Positions 16,428 through 23,917 of a stretch of 39,103 nt of DNA are shown here, in pieces. Location: positions 1 to 39,103 of the forward strand of contig JAJZWA010000007.1 in the NCBI GenBank assembly GCA_021846965.1, given 5' to 3'. The translations under genes and the position numbers were made by a program. Origin of the DNA: Pseudomonadota bacterium (GTDB lineage Bacteria; Pseudomonadota; Gammaproteobacteria; Burkholderiales; Burkholderiaceae_C). Every line of letters begins with the position of its first letter. Within the stretch, counting starts at the first letter, position 1. The notes under the pieces are model-generated. The model searched no databases. It was not told the DNA's origin and worked only from the letters and a program-made list of their open reading frames with translations.

Positions 16428-16528
16428 CCGAGCACCGCTGAGCTCGAGAGGGGGTGCCGGCGGCAAGGGGTCCGGCACGAAGGCACGTACCGTCTCGCCC
16501 ACGGTGCTGATCGTCTCGACGCGCCCGC
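16428..16528 (-). pseudogene. fic 5'-end fragment (101 bp, identical to 5817-5917)
   Basis: All 101 bases match positions 5817-5917, the 5' part of the intact fic gene, which codes for its residues about 6 to 38. At 16528 the match jumps to repeat copy 3, whereas at the original locus fic continues through its promoter. The start codon and promoter are absent, so it is not expressed as a protein. Confidence 0.92.
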
Positions 16529-16640
16529 GCGAGGGTTGAGGGGCAACGGCACCCGCACAACCGTCAAGCAGCGTTCGAAGCGCGCCCCCGCAACCAAATC
16601 AGTACACAAACGCCGACCGCCTGTCGGCGTTTGTCGTCTC
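16528..16640 (+). repeat. Island repeat copy 3
   Basis: This copy is almost identical to copy 1 from CGCGAGGGTTGAGG onward (6037-6149), including the T-arm-like block, CCCCCGCAACCA and the hairpin. The hairpin stem is conserved, but its loop is CGCCT instead of CTCGA. It directly follows the fic fragment after a deletion of about 120 bp relative to copy 1. Confidence 0.85.
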
Positions 16641-16645
16641 CGGGC

Positions 16646-16676
16646 GAGGCGCGCACCCGCACCCATGCCGAGGCGC
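16646..16676 (-). pseudogene. vapB fragment (about 30 bp)
   Basis: This piece matches 4350-4381 with two differences and encodes RRLGMGAGARL, the AbrB-domain core of the first VapB. It sits just after repeat copy 3 and is too short to be functional. It supports an origin of the block from the 4.3-6.1 kb part of the island. Confidence 0.65.
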
Positions 16677-17018
16677 CGAACATCCATCGGGCTGGTTCGC
16701 GTGGGCCTGTGGAGCCGCGGTGTTGACAGCCGCGCCAGGGCAGCGAGCGCGAGGCAAGGGTTGGCGCCGGGCCTCGGCGTTGATCGTGACTTGCCGATGA
16801 TCGCACCCTTGCCCGGAAATTCGGCTTCACCGGGCTCTTCCTGCAACAAATACTGCCATGCCGTGAAGAATCTCACACCTGTGCGTAATGCAGGGGAGCA
16901 TGCAGCATTGACGCAAGCAAGCATCGCCCCCTAGATTGAGGTTTCGATTGATTTCCTCAACTATCTCGCGTCCCAGCCGGATATTCCCGGATCCGGAGTG
17001 GGTGCAATCCCAGGAACC
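16677..17018. other. Junction between island and downstream chromosome
   Basis: No gene is supported in this 342-bp stretch. A TTGAGG...CCTCAA inverted repeat lies at 16936-16960, in a drop in GC content about 60-80 bp before the next gene, which is where its promoter is expected. The rest looks like degraded DNA; the exact island boundary cannot be fixed. Confidence 0.4.
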
Positions 17019-18539
17019 ATGAGCCCAAGAACCCATCGCTTGATGCGCGCGTGCATCACCATCTGCACACTGCTGAGCGGCGCCGTGGCCGGCGCGCAGA
17101 CACCGAGCTGCATTGCACCGTCGCAATGGACTCCCATGGAGCAGCAGTTCGTGCAGCAGGCGCGCCAGGCCTACACGAGCCGCGGATTGCCATTCGACGA
17201 CCAGCAGGCCTGCGAAGCGGTGGGTGCGATGCGCGCACGCATGGCGGCGTTGACGGGGAACGTCGCAGCGCTGCAGATGCTGGCCAACCCCGCCACGGCA
17301 CAGGCGCTGCAGGGTGCGATGCCGACCGCGCCCGCGGCTCCGGGCATGACCACGGGCGCGGTGCAGGCACCGGTGCCCCAGGCCCCGAGCTTGACCGAAA
17401 CGGCGCTGGCGGCGCAGATCGCTGCCCTTCCCCACAGCGACCAGGGGGTGACGTTCCAGCGCTTTCGCGACGGCTTCGCGGTCAACGGCCAGCGCTACGT
17501 CGACCCGGCCGGAACCATCGTCGCGTACGGCTTCGACGCTCGCAGCGCGAGCTACACCGACGTGGTGGCCACGTCGCCGACGAGTTTCACGATCAAGACC
17601 AGCCGCGCCCTGGCCGGTGCCACGCCCATCACCATCGCCACGGCGGTGAGCAACGGGGCGTTCTGGAACGTGACCACAGCCACCGGGCAGCAGTTGTCCG
17701 GCCAGCACGTGATCCCGATCTCGGTGGGCTTCGTGGTGGTGCGGGGCAACGTCGGCTTCCGATACGTGCCGGGCCAGGGAATCACCAATATCGCACCGCC
17801 GGCCGGCTACCGCATCGCGCGCTTCCAGAACGGCGACATCGGCGCCACGGGCTACCTCCTGCTGGAACGGGATCCGGCCAGCGAGCCGCCGCCCAACAGC
17901 CTCGGCGGCTTGTTCTCTGACGTGAAATCGATCGGTGCCACGCTGGGCATGACCAAGGCCCCGGCGGACTATGCGCTGATGCGCATCGACGACGCACACC
18001 TGGTGCCCATCGACATCCCCATGGACGGCAAGGAGGTCATGGTCATGCGCGATTGCAAGCGGCGCAACGCCGTGGTCAACATCTGCCGCCAGGCCAACTC
18101 CTACGACAGCCTGTACGAGCCGGACGGGAGCAAGAATCCGGGGCACTATTTCTGGCGCATCAACTGGTTCGAATCCGACGGGCACCCGATCATGATCACC
18201 GAGGAGGACGGGGTCGCCACGCTGGCGATGACGGACCTCGCCAGCGGGCGCCGCATCGTGCTGTTCCACCGCGCCATGGGCATCAGCGACTATTCGGTTC
18301 AACAGGAGGCGAACGGGCAGGTCGACGTCGACGCGCAGTGGATGTTCACCCACCACGCGCTGCACGACGTTGCCGCCATGCTGGATCAAGCGCCGGCTGG
18401 GTCGGGGTCGTCCCCCGCGTCGGTGTCCACGGTTGCACCTGCCAGCGCGCCGGCGCGGCTTTCGGTGGCAGCGCCTGGCTCGGCGCCAGCCTCCGCGCCG
18501 GCACGAAACTCCAGCGTCCCGTCCGGGGGCCATGCCTGA
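17019..18539 (+). CDS. Secreted protein of unknown function
   Basis: This 506-residue protein has a Sec signal peptide (residues 1-26, ending GAVAGAQ) and then a Cys at residue 30. I do not recognise a family. Residues 30-75 form a helical, cysteine-containing domain. Residues 95-130 are alanine/proline-rich. Residues 140-430 are probably beta-rich, with motifs such as RYVDPAGTIVAYGFDA, GYRIARFQNGDIGATGYLLL and HYFWRINWFESDGHPIMI. The last 60 residues are low-complexity (A/P/S) and probably disordered. ATG 17019 has AGGAA at good spacing; an in-frame GTG lies 21 bp upstream. It stands just outside the island and before a zinc-ribbon membrane protein that may share its operon. Confidence 0.7.
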   Translation: MSPRTHRLMRACITICTLLSGAVAGAQTPSCIAPSQWTPMEQQFVQQARQAYTSRGLPFDDQQACEAVGAMRARMAALTGNVAALQMLANPATAQALQGAMPTAPAAPGMTTGAVQAPVPQAPSLTETALAAQIAALPHSDQGVTFQRFRDGFAVNGQRYVDPAGTIVAYGFDARSASYTDVVATSPTSFTIKTSRALAGATPITIATAVSNGAFWNVTTATGQQLSGQHVIPISVGFVVVRGNVGFRYVPGQGITNIAPPAGYRIARFQNGDIGATGYLLLERDPASEPPPNSLGGLFSDVKSIGATLGMTKAPADYALMRIDDAHLVPIDIPMDGKEVMVMRDCKRRNAVVNICRQANSYDSLYEPDGSKNPGHYFWRINWFESDGHPIMITEEDGVATLAMTDLASGRRIVLFHRAMGISDYSVQQEANGQVDVDAQWMFTHHALHDVAAMLDQAPAGSGSSPASVSTVAPASAPARLSVAAPGSAPASAPARNSSVPSGGHA

Positions 18540-18598
18540 GCCCTTCCAGCAAGCTGTCTGACTTCGAACACCCCATCTTGAATCGACCGGAGAAAGCC

Positions 18599-19048
18599 TT
18601 GAGCAACATGGTCTTCTGCCGCGCATGCGGCGCCCAGATCCACGAGACTGCCCCGATCTGCCCGCAGTGCGGCGCGCCCACCGCCGCGCCCGCCGTGGGA
18701 TTCCCCCGGGAGGGCGAGGTTCCCGCCGGCGTCAAGGGTTGGTCGTGGGGCGCGTTCCTGCTGAACTGGATCTGGTCCATCGGCAACAGCGTGTGGATCG
18801 GCCTGCTTTGCCTGGTGCCCTACGTGGGCTTCATCATGGCGATCGTGCTGGGCTTCAAGGGTCGCGAGTGGGCCTGGAAGGCCAGGAAGTGGGAGTCGGT
18901 CGAAGAGTTCAATCGGGTGCAGAAAAAGTGGTCCAAGTGGGCGGTGATCATCATCCTCGTCGCCTTCGTCATCGGGGTCCTCGCGGCCATCGCCATTCCT
19001 GCCTACCAGCAGTACCAGATGCGCGCCGCGATGGCGCAGATGCGATAG
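18599..19048 (+). CDS. Zinc-ribbon membrane protein with pilin-like C-terminal helix
   Basis: This 149-residue protein starts with a zinc ribbon (CRACG...CPQCG at residues about 7-26), then a hydrophobic stretch (SWGAFLLNWIWSIGNSVWIG, and LCLVPYVGFIMAIVLGF), a basic tryptophan-rich loop and a final helix VIIILVAFVIGVLAAIAIPA followed by YQQYQ. That last helix closely resembles the N-terminal helix of type IV pilins (GILAAIAIPAYQDY) but lacks the prepilin cleavage site and sits at the C-terminus. The TTG start at 18599 is chosen because GGAGA lies six bases upstream; an ATG three codons later is possible. Role unknown; a membrane-bound zinc protein is all that can be said. Confidence 0.78.
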   Translation: MSNMVFCRACGAQIHETAPICPQCGAPTAAPAVGFPREGEVPAGVKGWSWGAFLLNWIWSIGNSVWIGLLCLVPYVGFIMAIVLGFKGREWAWKARKWESVEEFNRVQKKWSKWAVIIILVAFVIGVLAAIAIPAYQQYQMRAAMAQMR

Positions 19049-19080
19049 CGCCCTGGCCATCCCCCTCGCGAGGCTCCGGC

Positions 19081-19485
19081 TCAAGCCAGCCGATCGCAGC
19101 GCACCCGCGTTCGTCCCTCGGTGAGCTCGTAGCCTTGCACGATTCCCCGCGGGTCGAAGCGAATCAGCAGGCGGCCTCGCGCGCCCCGGGCTCGGGGCCG
19201 GATCATCGAGGCGGCGGGGACAAAGTGCATGAACCTGCGCGGCGTGCCGCGCAGGGTGTAGACCCACTCTTCCTGACCGCGGTCGAATGTCACGGCCCGC
19301 GGGCTGCCCAGCGCATCCACCACCTGCGCCTTGCTGGTCGAGCCCACGCGCATCGGCCCCGGCATGCAGGCGCGGCCCGGCAGGCCGGCGGGTCCACAAC
19401 CCAGGCTGGCGCAGCCGGCCAGCGGCGCCACGACCCCGGCCAGGGCCAGGGCCGCAAGCGTCATGCATTGGCAAGGGCGCTTCAT
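19081..19485 (-). CDS. BamE/SmpA-like lipoprotein
   Basis: This 134-residue protein has a lipoprotein signal (LAALALAGVVAPLAGC, lipobox LAGC at about residues 20-23) and a single BamE/SmpA-like domain (MRVGSTSKAQVVDALGSPRAVTF, then EEWVYTL and RLLIRFDPRGIVQGYEL). Such proteins sit on the inner face of the outer membrane and often assist outer-membrane protein assembly. It is unlikely to be the main BamE, which is usually encoded near fur/dapB. The start at 19483-19485 was chosen because it begins the signal peptide; the upstream frame lacks family similarity. Confidence 0.8.
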   Translation of the reverse strand: MKRPCQCMTLAALALAGVVAPLAGCASLGCGPAGLPGRACMPGPMRVGSTSKAQVVDALGSPRAVTFDRGQEEWVYTLRGTPRRFMHFVPAASMIRPRARGARGRLLIRFDPRGIVQGYELTEGRTRVRCDRLA

Positions 19486-19716
19486 CGTGGGTACCGTAGC
19501 GATCCGTCCTGGGCTCGGGCAAAGGTAGTCGAGGCGCGGCCAAACGCTTGGCAAGGCCTTGATAGCAGGCCATGAGCGCAGTCTCGCCCCCGGGGGCAGG
19601 GGCGCGGGCATGGGGCCCCGGCTTGCGAGGGCCCGGAGCGAGGCAGACAATCCCGGCATGGCCCGGTGCCGGTGGCAGATCCCGCCGCCGGCCGTCCATC
19701 TTCAAGGGAGGAGACG

Positions 19717-20130
19717 ATGCCGCAGCATCGCGCGAACGCCCCCAGCGAGCGGGTCCACAGCTCGCAATCCGTCGACGCGCACCTTCGCGCGCATCTGCCG
19801 CGCTGGTCACGCGACGGCGACGCCATCCAGCGCCGCTATCGGACCGCGGGCTGGAAGGCCAGCGTGATGGCCGTGGGCGCGGTGGCCCACCTGGCGGAAG
19901 CCGCCTGGCATCACCCGGAACTCGTGGTGGGCTACGACCATGTCGTCGTGCGCCTGAGCACCCACAGCGCGGGCGGGGTGACCGACAAGGATTACGAACT
20001 CGCCGAGCGCATCGAGCAACTTCTGACCTGGAATCCCGCGAGCCAGCCCGGCAGCGCGCTCGAAGGCACTCCGGCGGACCCGCGCCACGCCTACCTGCCT
20101 GGCGACGATCCGCGGGCCGGCGCGACCTGA
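19717..20130 (+). CDS. phhB: Pterin-4a-carbinolamine dehydratase
   Basis: This 137-residue protein is a 4a-hydroxytetrahydrobiopterin dehydratase, which regenerates quinonoid pterin for aromatic amino acid hydroxylases. The signature EAAWHHPELVVGYDHVVVRL with the catalytic HHP, and the VTDKDYELAERIEQL helix, are both present. ATG 19717 follows a strong GGGAGGAG site. The first 25 residues and the last 25 extend beyond the core family length. No phenylalanine hydroxylase is nearby, so the protein may have another pterin-related role. Confidence 0.9.
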   Translation: MPQHRANAPSERVHSSQSVDAHLRAHLPRWSRDGDAIQRRYRTAGWKASVMAVGAVAHLAEAAWHHPELVVGYDHVVVRLSTHSAGGVTDKDYELAERIEQLLTWNPASQPGSALEGTPADPRHAYLPGDDPRAGAT

Positions 20131-20194
20131 GTCCGCCCCCGGGGCCCGGCTCTGCGCGTACGATGCGAGGCTTCCTTCGCCACGCCAGCAGCCC

Positions 20195-21541
20195 ATGCCG
20201 CCAGAATCCCAGGACAGACCACTCGACGCCGTCGTCGCCGCGGTGCAATTGCCCGAGGTGAGCGACGGGGACTTCGAGTCCTCGCTGGCCGAACTGCGCG
20301 AACTGGCCAAGACCCTCGGCTATCGGGTGGTGCAGACCTTCACCCAGAAGCGCGCCAGTTTCGACACCACGGCCTACCTGGGAACGGGCAAGCGCGAGGA
20401 AGTTCGCGCCTACATCGAAAGCCATGGCGGCAGCGGCCAGGACGAGCGGCCGGGACATGCGACCACTCCGGAGCATGAGGGCATCCAGGTCCTGTTGATC
20501 GACCACGAGATCTCGCCCTCCCAGGCACGCAATCTGGAAAAGGCCGTGGGATGCGAGGTGATGGATCGCACCATGGTGATCCTGGAGATCTTCCACCGCC
20601 ATGCGCGTTCGCGCGCCGCCCGCGCCCAGGTGGAGATCGCGCGCCTGGGCTACATGGCGCCGCGCCTGCGCGAAGCAGCCAAGCTGGCCGGACCCCAGGG
20701 CCGCCAGCGCAGCGGCACCGGTGGCCGCGGGGCCGGCGAGTCGCACACCGAACTGGACCGGCGCAAGATCCGCGATCGCATCGCGGAACTGCAGGCCGAC
20801 ATCGAGGCCATGGGCACGGAGCGCCAGACCCAGCGCGCGCGCCGGCAGCAAGGCCAGGGAGTGGCCAGCGTGGCCCTGGTGGGCTACACGAACGCGGGCA
20901 AGTCCACGCTGATGCGAGCGCTCACCGGCAGCAAGGTGCTGGTGGCCAACAAGCTGTTCGCAACGCTGGACACCACCGTGCGCGTGCTGCACCCGGACAG
21001 CGTGCCGCGCGTGCTGGTCAGCGATACCGTGGGCTTCATCAAGAACCTTCCCCACGGCCTGGTGGAGTCCTTCAAGTCCACGCTGGAGGAGGCGCTGGAC
21101 GCCTCGCTGCTGCTGCACGTGATCGATGCCAGCGACCCCGGATTCGAGCGCCAGCGGCAGGTGACCGACGACGTGCTGGCGGAGATCGGCGCGCAGGACG
21201 TTCCCCGCATCCGGGTGTTCAACAAGATCGACCAGGTCGGCGATGCCCACAGGCGCCAGGAACTGGAGGCCGAGCTGCGCTTGAGCTACCCCGGATGCAT
21301 TGTGATGAGCGCACGGCGCGCCGAGGATGTGGCTGCGTTGCGCTTGGTCATCCTGGAATTTTTCCGCAAGGACCTGGTCGAGTCCGAACTGCGGGTGCCC
21401 TGGTCCGCGCAGCAGTTGCGCCGCGACATCTATGCGAACTGCGAGGTGCTGGCCGAGCAGTCCGACGAGGCGGGTGCAGTGTTCCGCGTGCGCGGTGAGG
21501 CCGCCACCATCGAGGCGCTGCGCGAGCGCGCGGCCGGCTGA
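20195..21541 (+). CDS. hflX: Ribosome-associated GTPase HflX
   Basis: This 448-residue GTPase binds 50S or 70S ribosomes and splits stalled or hibernating ribosomes, notably after heat stress. The N-terminal HflX domain (LRELAKTLGY, then RASFDTTAYLGTGKREEV), the coiled-coil linker (LDRRKIRDRIAELQADIEAM) and the G domain (GYTNAGKSTLM, DTVGFIKNLPHGLV, NKID) are in the usual order. The start has no obvious ribosome site. hfq, its frequent neighbour, is absent here. A hairpin follows between it and the convergent glycosyltransferase. Confidence 0.97.
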   Translation: MPPESQDRPLDAVVAAVQLPEVSDGDFESSLAELRELAKTLGYRVVQTFTQKRASFDTTAYLGTGKREEVRAYIESHGGSGQDERPGHATTPEHEGIQVLLIDHEISPSQARNLEKAVGCEVMDRTMVILEIFHRHARSRAARAQVEIARLGYMAPRLREAAKLAGPQGRQRSGTGGRGAGESHTELDRRKIRDRIAELQADIEAMGTERQTQRARRQQGQGVASVALVGYTNAGKSTLMRALTGSKVLVANKLFATLDTTVRVLHPDSVPRVLVSDTVGFIKNLPHGLVESFKSTLEEALDASLLLHVIDASDPGFERQRQVTDDVLAEIGAQDVPRIRVFNKIDQVGDAHRRQELEAELRLSYPGCIVMSARRAEDVAALRLVILEFFRKDLVESELRVPWSAQQLRRDIYANCEVLAEQSDEAGAVFRVRGEAATIEALRERAAG

Positions 21542-21543
21542 AT

Positions 21544-21567
21544 CGGGCTGCCCGCCTGGGCAGCCCG
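21544..21567. terminator. Shared hairpin between convergent hflX and glycosyltransferase
   Basis: A 10-bp perfect stem (21544-21553 with 21558-21567) with loop GCCT fills the short gap between the two stop codons. There is no clear T-run on either strand, so efficiency is uncertain. Confidence 0.6.
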
Positions 21568-21568
21568 T

Positions 21569-22381
21569 TCAGAGCCGCGCGCGCAGCGCCTCGACGTGCG
21601 CGGCGAATGCCGCGTCGTCCAGCGTGCGGCGTTGCACCGCGGCCTGATGGTTGGCCGCGCCCAGCGGGCCCTCGGCCCAGTGCTGACGCGAGGCCGAATC
21701 ATGGTGCAGGTGGAACAGACGCGTACCCTCCACCGACCACCAGCGCACCCCCAGGCGCACGGCACGCCCGAGCAACTCGTCGTCCTCCCCTCCCCACCCC
21801 TGGAAGGACGGGTCGAAACCCCCGACGCGCAGGAAGGTCTCCCTGCGTATCAGGGTGATCCCCCCGGCGGCGCTCGCATACAGCATGTCCATGTCGGGCG
21901 AGAGGGGGTCCTGGACCCCGGCATGGGGCTGCAGGCAGGCGAAGTCCGCGGATTCGGCCAGGCGCTGCTGCAAGGCTCCGCCGACGTTCACCACCTGCTG
22001 GTACGGTGCCCACGCGTCGGAGCGCTGCTCGTCCAGCAGGTCGTCCAGGCACAGCTTGAACACCTGCGGGTTGGCCACGACGTCCGCATCATGCAGGCAC
22101 AGCACCGGACCGCGGGCCGCGCGCACCCCGACATTGCTCGTGGCGCCTCGGGAAAAGCGCTGGGTATCGCAGAGGAAGATGTGGCGCACCTTCGGATCGG
22201 CGAGCTCGGCCCAGGCGAATACCGGGGCCCGGTCCGCCTCCACCAGCCACACCGTGTAGTCGCGATAGGTGCGGTCGAGATGGCGCAGCACGGTGCGCAG
22301 GTTGCCGAGCCGCTCGGCACTGGCGCCGCGGAAGCTGATGATGATCTCGAGACCCCGAAGGTCGATGCGCGCCGTGCTCAT
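21569..22381 (-). CDS. Family 2 glycosyltransferase with galactosyltransferase-type C-terminus
   Basis: This 270-residue protein has a GT-A fold: IIISFRGASAERLGNL at the start, a DxD-type CLHDADVVANP at the nucleotide-sugar metal site, and the C-terminal block GGFDPSFQGWGGEDDELLGRA shared with N-terminal galactosyltransferase (Glyco_transf_7C-like) enzymes. It should add a sugar to a polysaccharide or lipid acceptor. The ATG at 22379-22381 has AGGAT upstream; the longer upstream frame lacks similarity. Acceptor and donor are unknown. Confidence 0.85.
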   Translation of the reverse strand: MSTARIDLRGLEIIISFRGASAERLGNLRTVLRHLDRTYRDYTVWLVEADRAPVFAWAELADPKVRHIFLCDTQRFSRGATSNVGVRAARGPVLCLHDADVVANPQVFKLCLDDLLDEQRSDAWAPYQQVVNVGGALQQRLAESADFACLQPHAGVQDPLSPDMDMLYASAAGGITLIRRETFLRVGGFDPSFQGWGGEDDELLGRAVRLGVRWWSVEGTRLFHLHHDSASRQHWAEGPLGAANHQAAVQRRTLDDAAFAAHVEALRARL

Positions 22382-22836
22382 GGAGCATCCTGGCAAGGGT
22401 TCCCAGGCGCCTGCGCAGGGCCCGTCCGCCCGCGGCGCCGGCCGCACGACGGATGCCACGGCACTGTCGCCGGATTCAGGGCGCGCTCACGGCCGGTTGC
22501 TTGATCGATCACGAGGCTTTCGAGGCCCCGAGGATCCAGGCCCGCCTGGCTCATGCCCGGCTCCCGCGGCCTGCCCGGCGCGCGGGGCGCCGCCTGCGCA
22601 GGCCGGACACCGGCCCGTGGCGAGGATCTTGCACGATCATGGTCCAGCTCCGTCGATTCCGCGCGCCGCGCACCGCCTTGACGACACCGCGCGCCAGCCA
22701 GCCTGCGCATGACGCCGCCTGGCGTCGCTCCGCCCCGCCCGCGCCCACGGGCCTCGGCGAGGGATTGCGATCGAGCCTACCCCACCCCGGGCGCCGCGCA
22801 AACCGTGCCGAAACCCGTCCGCCTCGCGCGCAGACT
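22382..22836. other. Intergenic region without a supported gene
   Basis: I find no convincing protein, RNA or repeat in these 455 bp. Open frames exist on both strands but look like GC-rich chance frames without a ribosome site. The mutarotase stop lies at its right edge. Confidence 0.4.
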
Positions 22837-23730
22837 TCAGGCGCCGGGGAATTCCAGCACCTGATAGTGCGCCTCCAGCACATGGTCGGCACCGGGCGGC
22901 AGGGTGAGGCCGTCGCGTTCGACGTTTCCCGCCTCCACGCACAGCATGCGATCCCAGCTGGCCTCGCGCATGTCGGGGAGGGCCGCCGCGCCCTCGCGCC
23001 AGGGATTCCACACCACGGTACTGCGCGAGCCCTGCTTGCTCACGCGGATACGCCGACGCAACACGGGGTCGTCCACGACACAGGCCGATTCGGTGCCCAC
23101 GAACATGCGGTCGATGGGCCCGTCGAAGGCCAGGGCTCCACGCTGCACCGAGTTGCGCATGCCGTCGAGCTTGTCCACGCTGGTGGCCCCGTCCAGCCCC
23201 GTCAGGCGCAGGCGGCGCACGTCGCCCACGCGCAGGTAGGCATGCAAGGCCTCGGTCATGCGCAGCGCATGGGGTCCGCGGTTGCGCGTATGCAGGCGCA
23301 GGCGCAGCGAATCGCCGACCTCCACCTCCAGTTCCAGCTCGGCGAGCCGCTCCACCTCGCCTGCGTCCTGCGGCGCGACCCAACGCAGTGTCAAGGCGAT
23401 GGCGTCGCCGAGGCGCCGCGCCTCCTGCAGGCTCCAGGGGCTGATGCGGGCGTAGCCATGCGCCGGTGCGCCGGCCTGCTCCGGGTGCGGGCCGAACCAG
23501 GGCCAGCAGATGGGAATGCCTCCGCGCAGCGCATGTCCCCGGCGATGGATCGCCGACTCCGACACCCACAGCAGGGGCTCGGGGCTCGCGGCACTGCGGT
23601 ATTCCAGCAGTTGCGCGCCCTGCAGGCACAACAGCGCGCTGCCCGCCGCGGCACGCACGTGCAGGTACTCGAGGCCCCCGGCTCCGCGCCGCGTATGGAC
23701 CCCCTCGAAGATCGGCGATTCGGAATGCAT
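22837..23730 (-). CDS. D-hexose-6-phosphate mutarotase
   Basis: This 297-residue protein is an aldose 1-epimerase of the YeaD class that interconverts alpha and beta anomers of hexose 6-phosphates. Motifs include LLWVSESAIHRRGHALRGGIPICWPWFGPH near the N-terminus, LHAYLRVGDVRRLRLTGLDG in the middle, VWNPW and the C-terminal MLCVEAGNVERDGLTLPPG. The start is ATG 23730. It is transcribed divergently from ubiU and shares the 187-bp upstream region. Confidence 0.93.
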   Translation of the reverse strand: MHSESPIFEGVHTRRGAGGLEYLHVRAAAGSALLCLQGAQLLEYRSAASPEPLLWVSESAIHRRGHALRGGIPICWPWFGPHPEQAGAPAHGYARISPWSLQEARRLGDAIALTLRWVAPQDAGEVERLAELELEVEVGDSLRLRLHTRNRGPHALRMTEALHAYLRVGDVRRLRLTGLDGATSVDKLDGMRNSVQRGALAFDGPIDRMFVGTESACVVDDPVLRRRIRVSKQGSRSTVVWNPWREGAAALPDMREASWDRMLCVEAGNVERDGLTLPPGADHVLEAHYQVLEFPGA

Positions 23731-23810
23731 GCCTGGCCCTCGACGAATGGAAGCGCCGATTCTCGCAGCATCGCCCCGGCGTCGTTCGGCGCGGCTCGAC
23801 TGGGCATCGC

Positions 23811-23853
23811 TTGACCCCGGTCAAGACCCACGCCGAGGGTCCCGGCCGACAAT
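23811..23853 (+). promoter_or_regulatory. FNR-like box and promoter upstream of ubiUVT
   Basis: TTGACCCCGGTCAA at 23811-23824 is a perfect inverted repeat of the FNR/ANR/Dnr half-site (variant TTGAC). A -10 candidate GACAAT at 23848-23853 puts initiation near 23860, so the box is centred about -42, the class II activator position. In E. coli, ubiUVT expression is FNR-dependent, so oxygen-limited induction is likely here. Prediction from sequence only. Confidence 0.6.
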
Positions 23854-23917
23854 TCCCGCATGGTCGGGCGCGAGACCGTGCATGGCTGTTGCCCGCCGCT
23901 CACCGATACCCTGTCCG

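Noticed and set aside
6025..16640. Integron attC sites as an explanation of the repeats, since toxin-antitoxin modules are common cassettes
   Set aside because: The repeats lack the paired RYYYAAC/GTTRRRY core sites, they contain a tRNA end with CCA and a terminator, and no integron integrase is present.
18386..21250. Long minus-strand open frame of 954 codons
   Set aside because: It runs opposite to several well-supported genes including hflX and phhB, has arginine/alanine-rich composition and no domain. It is a GC-rich antisense artefact.
22378..22892. Open frames of about 110 codons in the gap between the glycosyltransferase and the mutarotase
   Set aside because: Arginine/proline/alanine-rich with no ribosome site and no recognisable domain.
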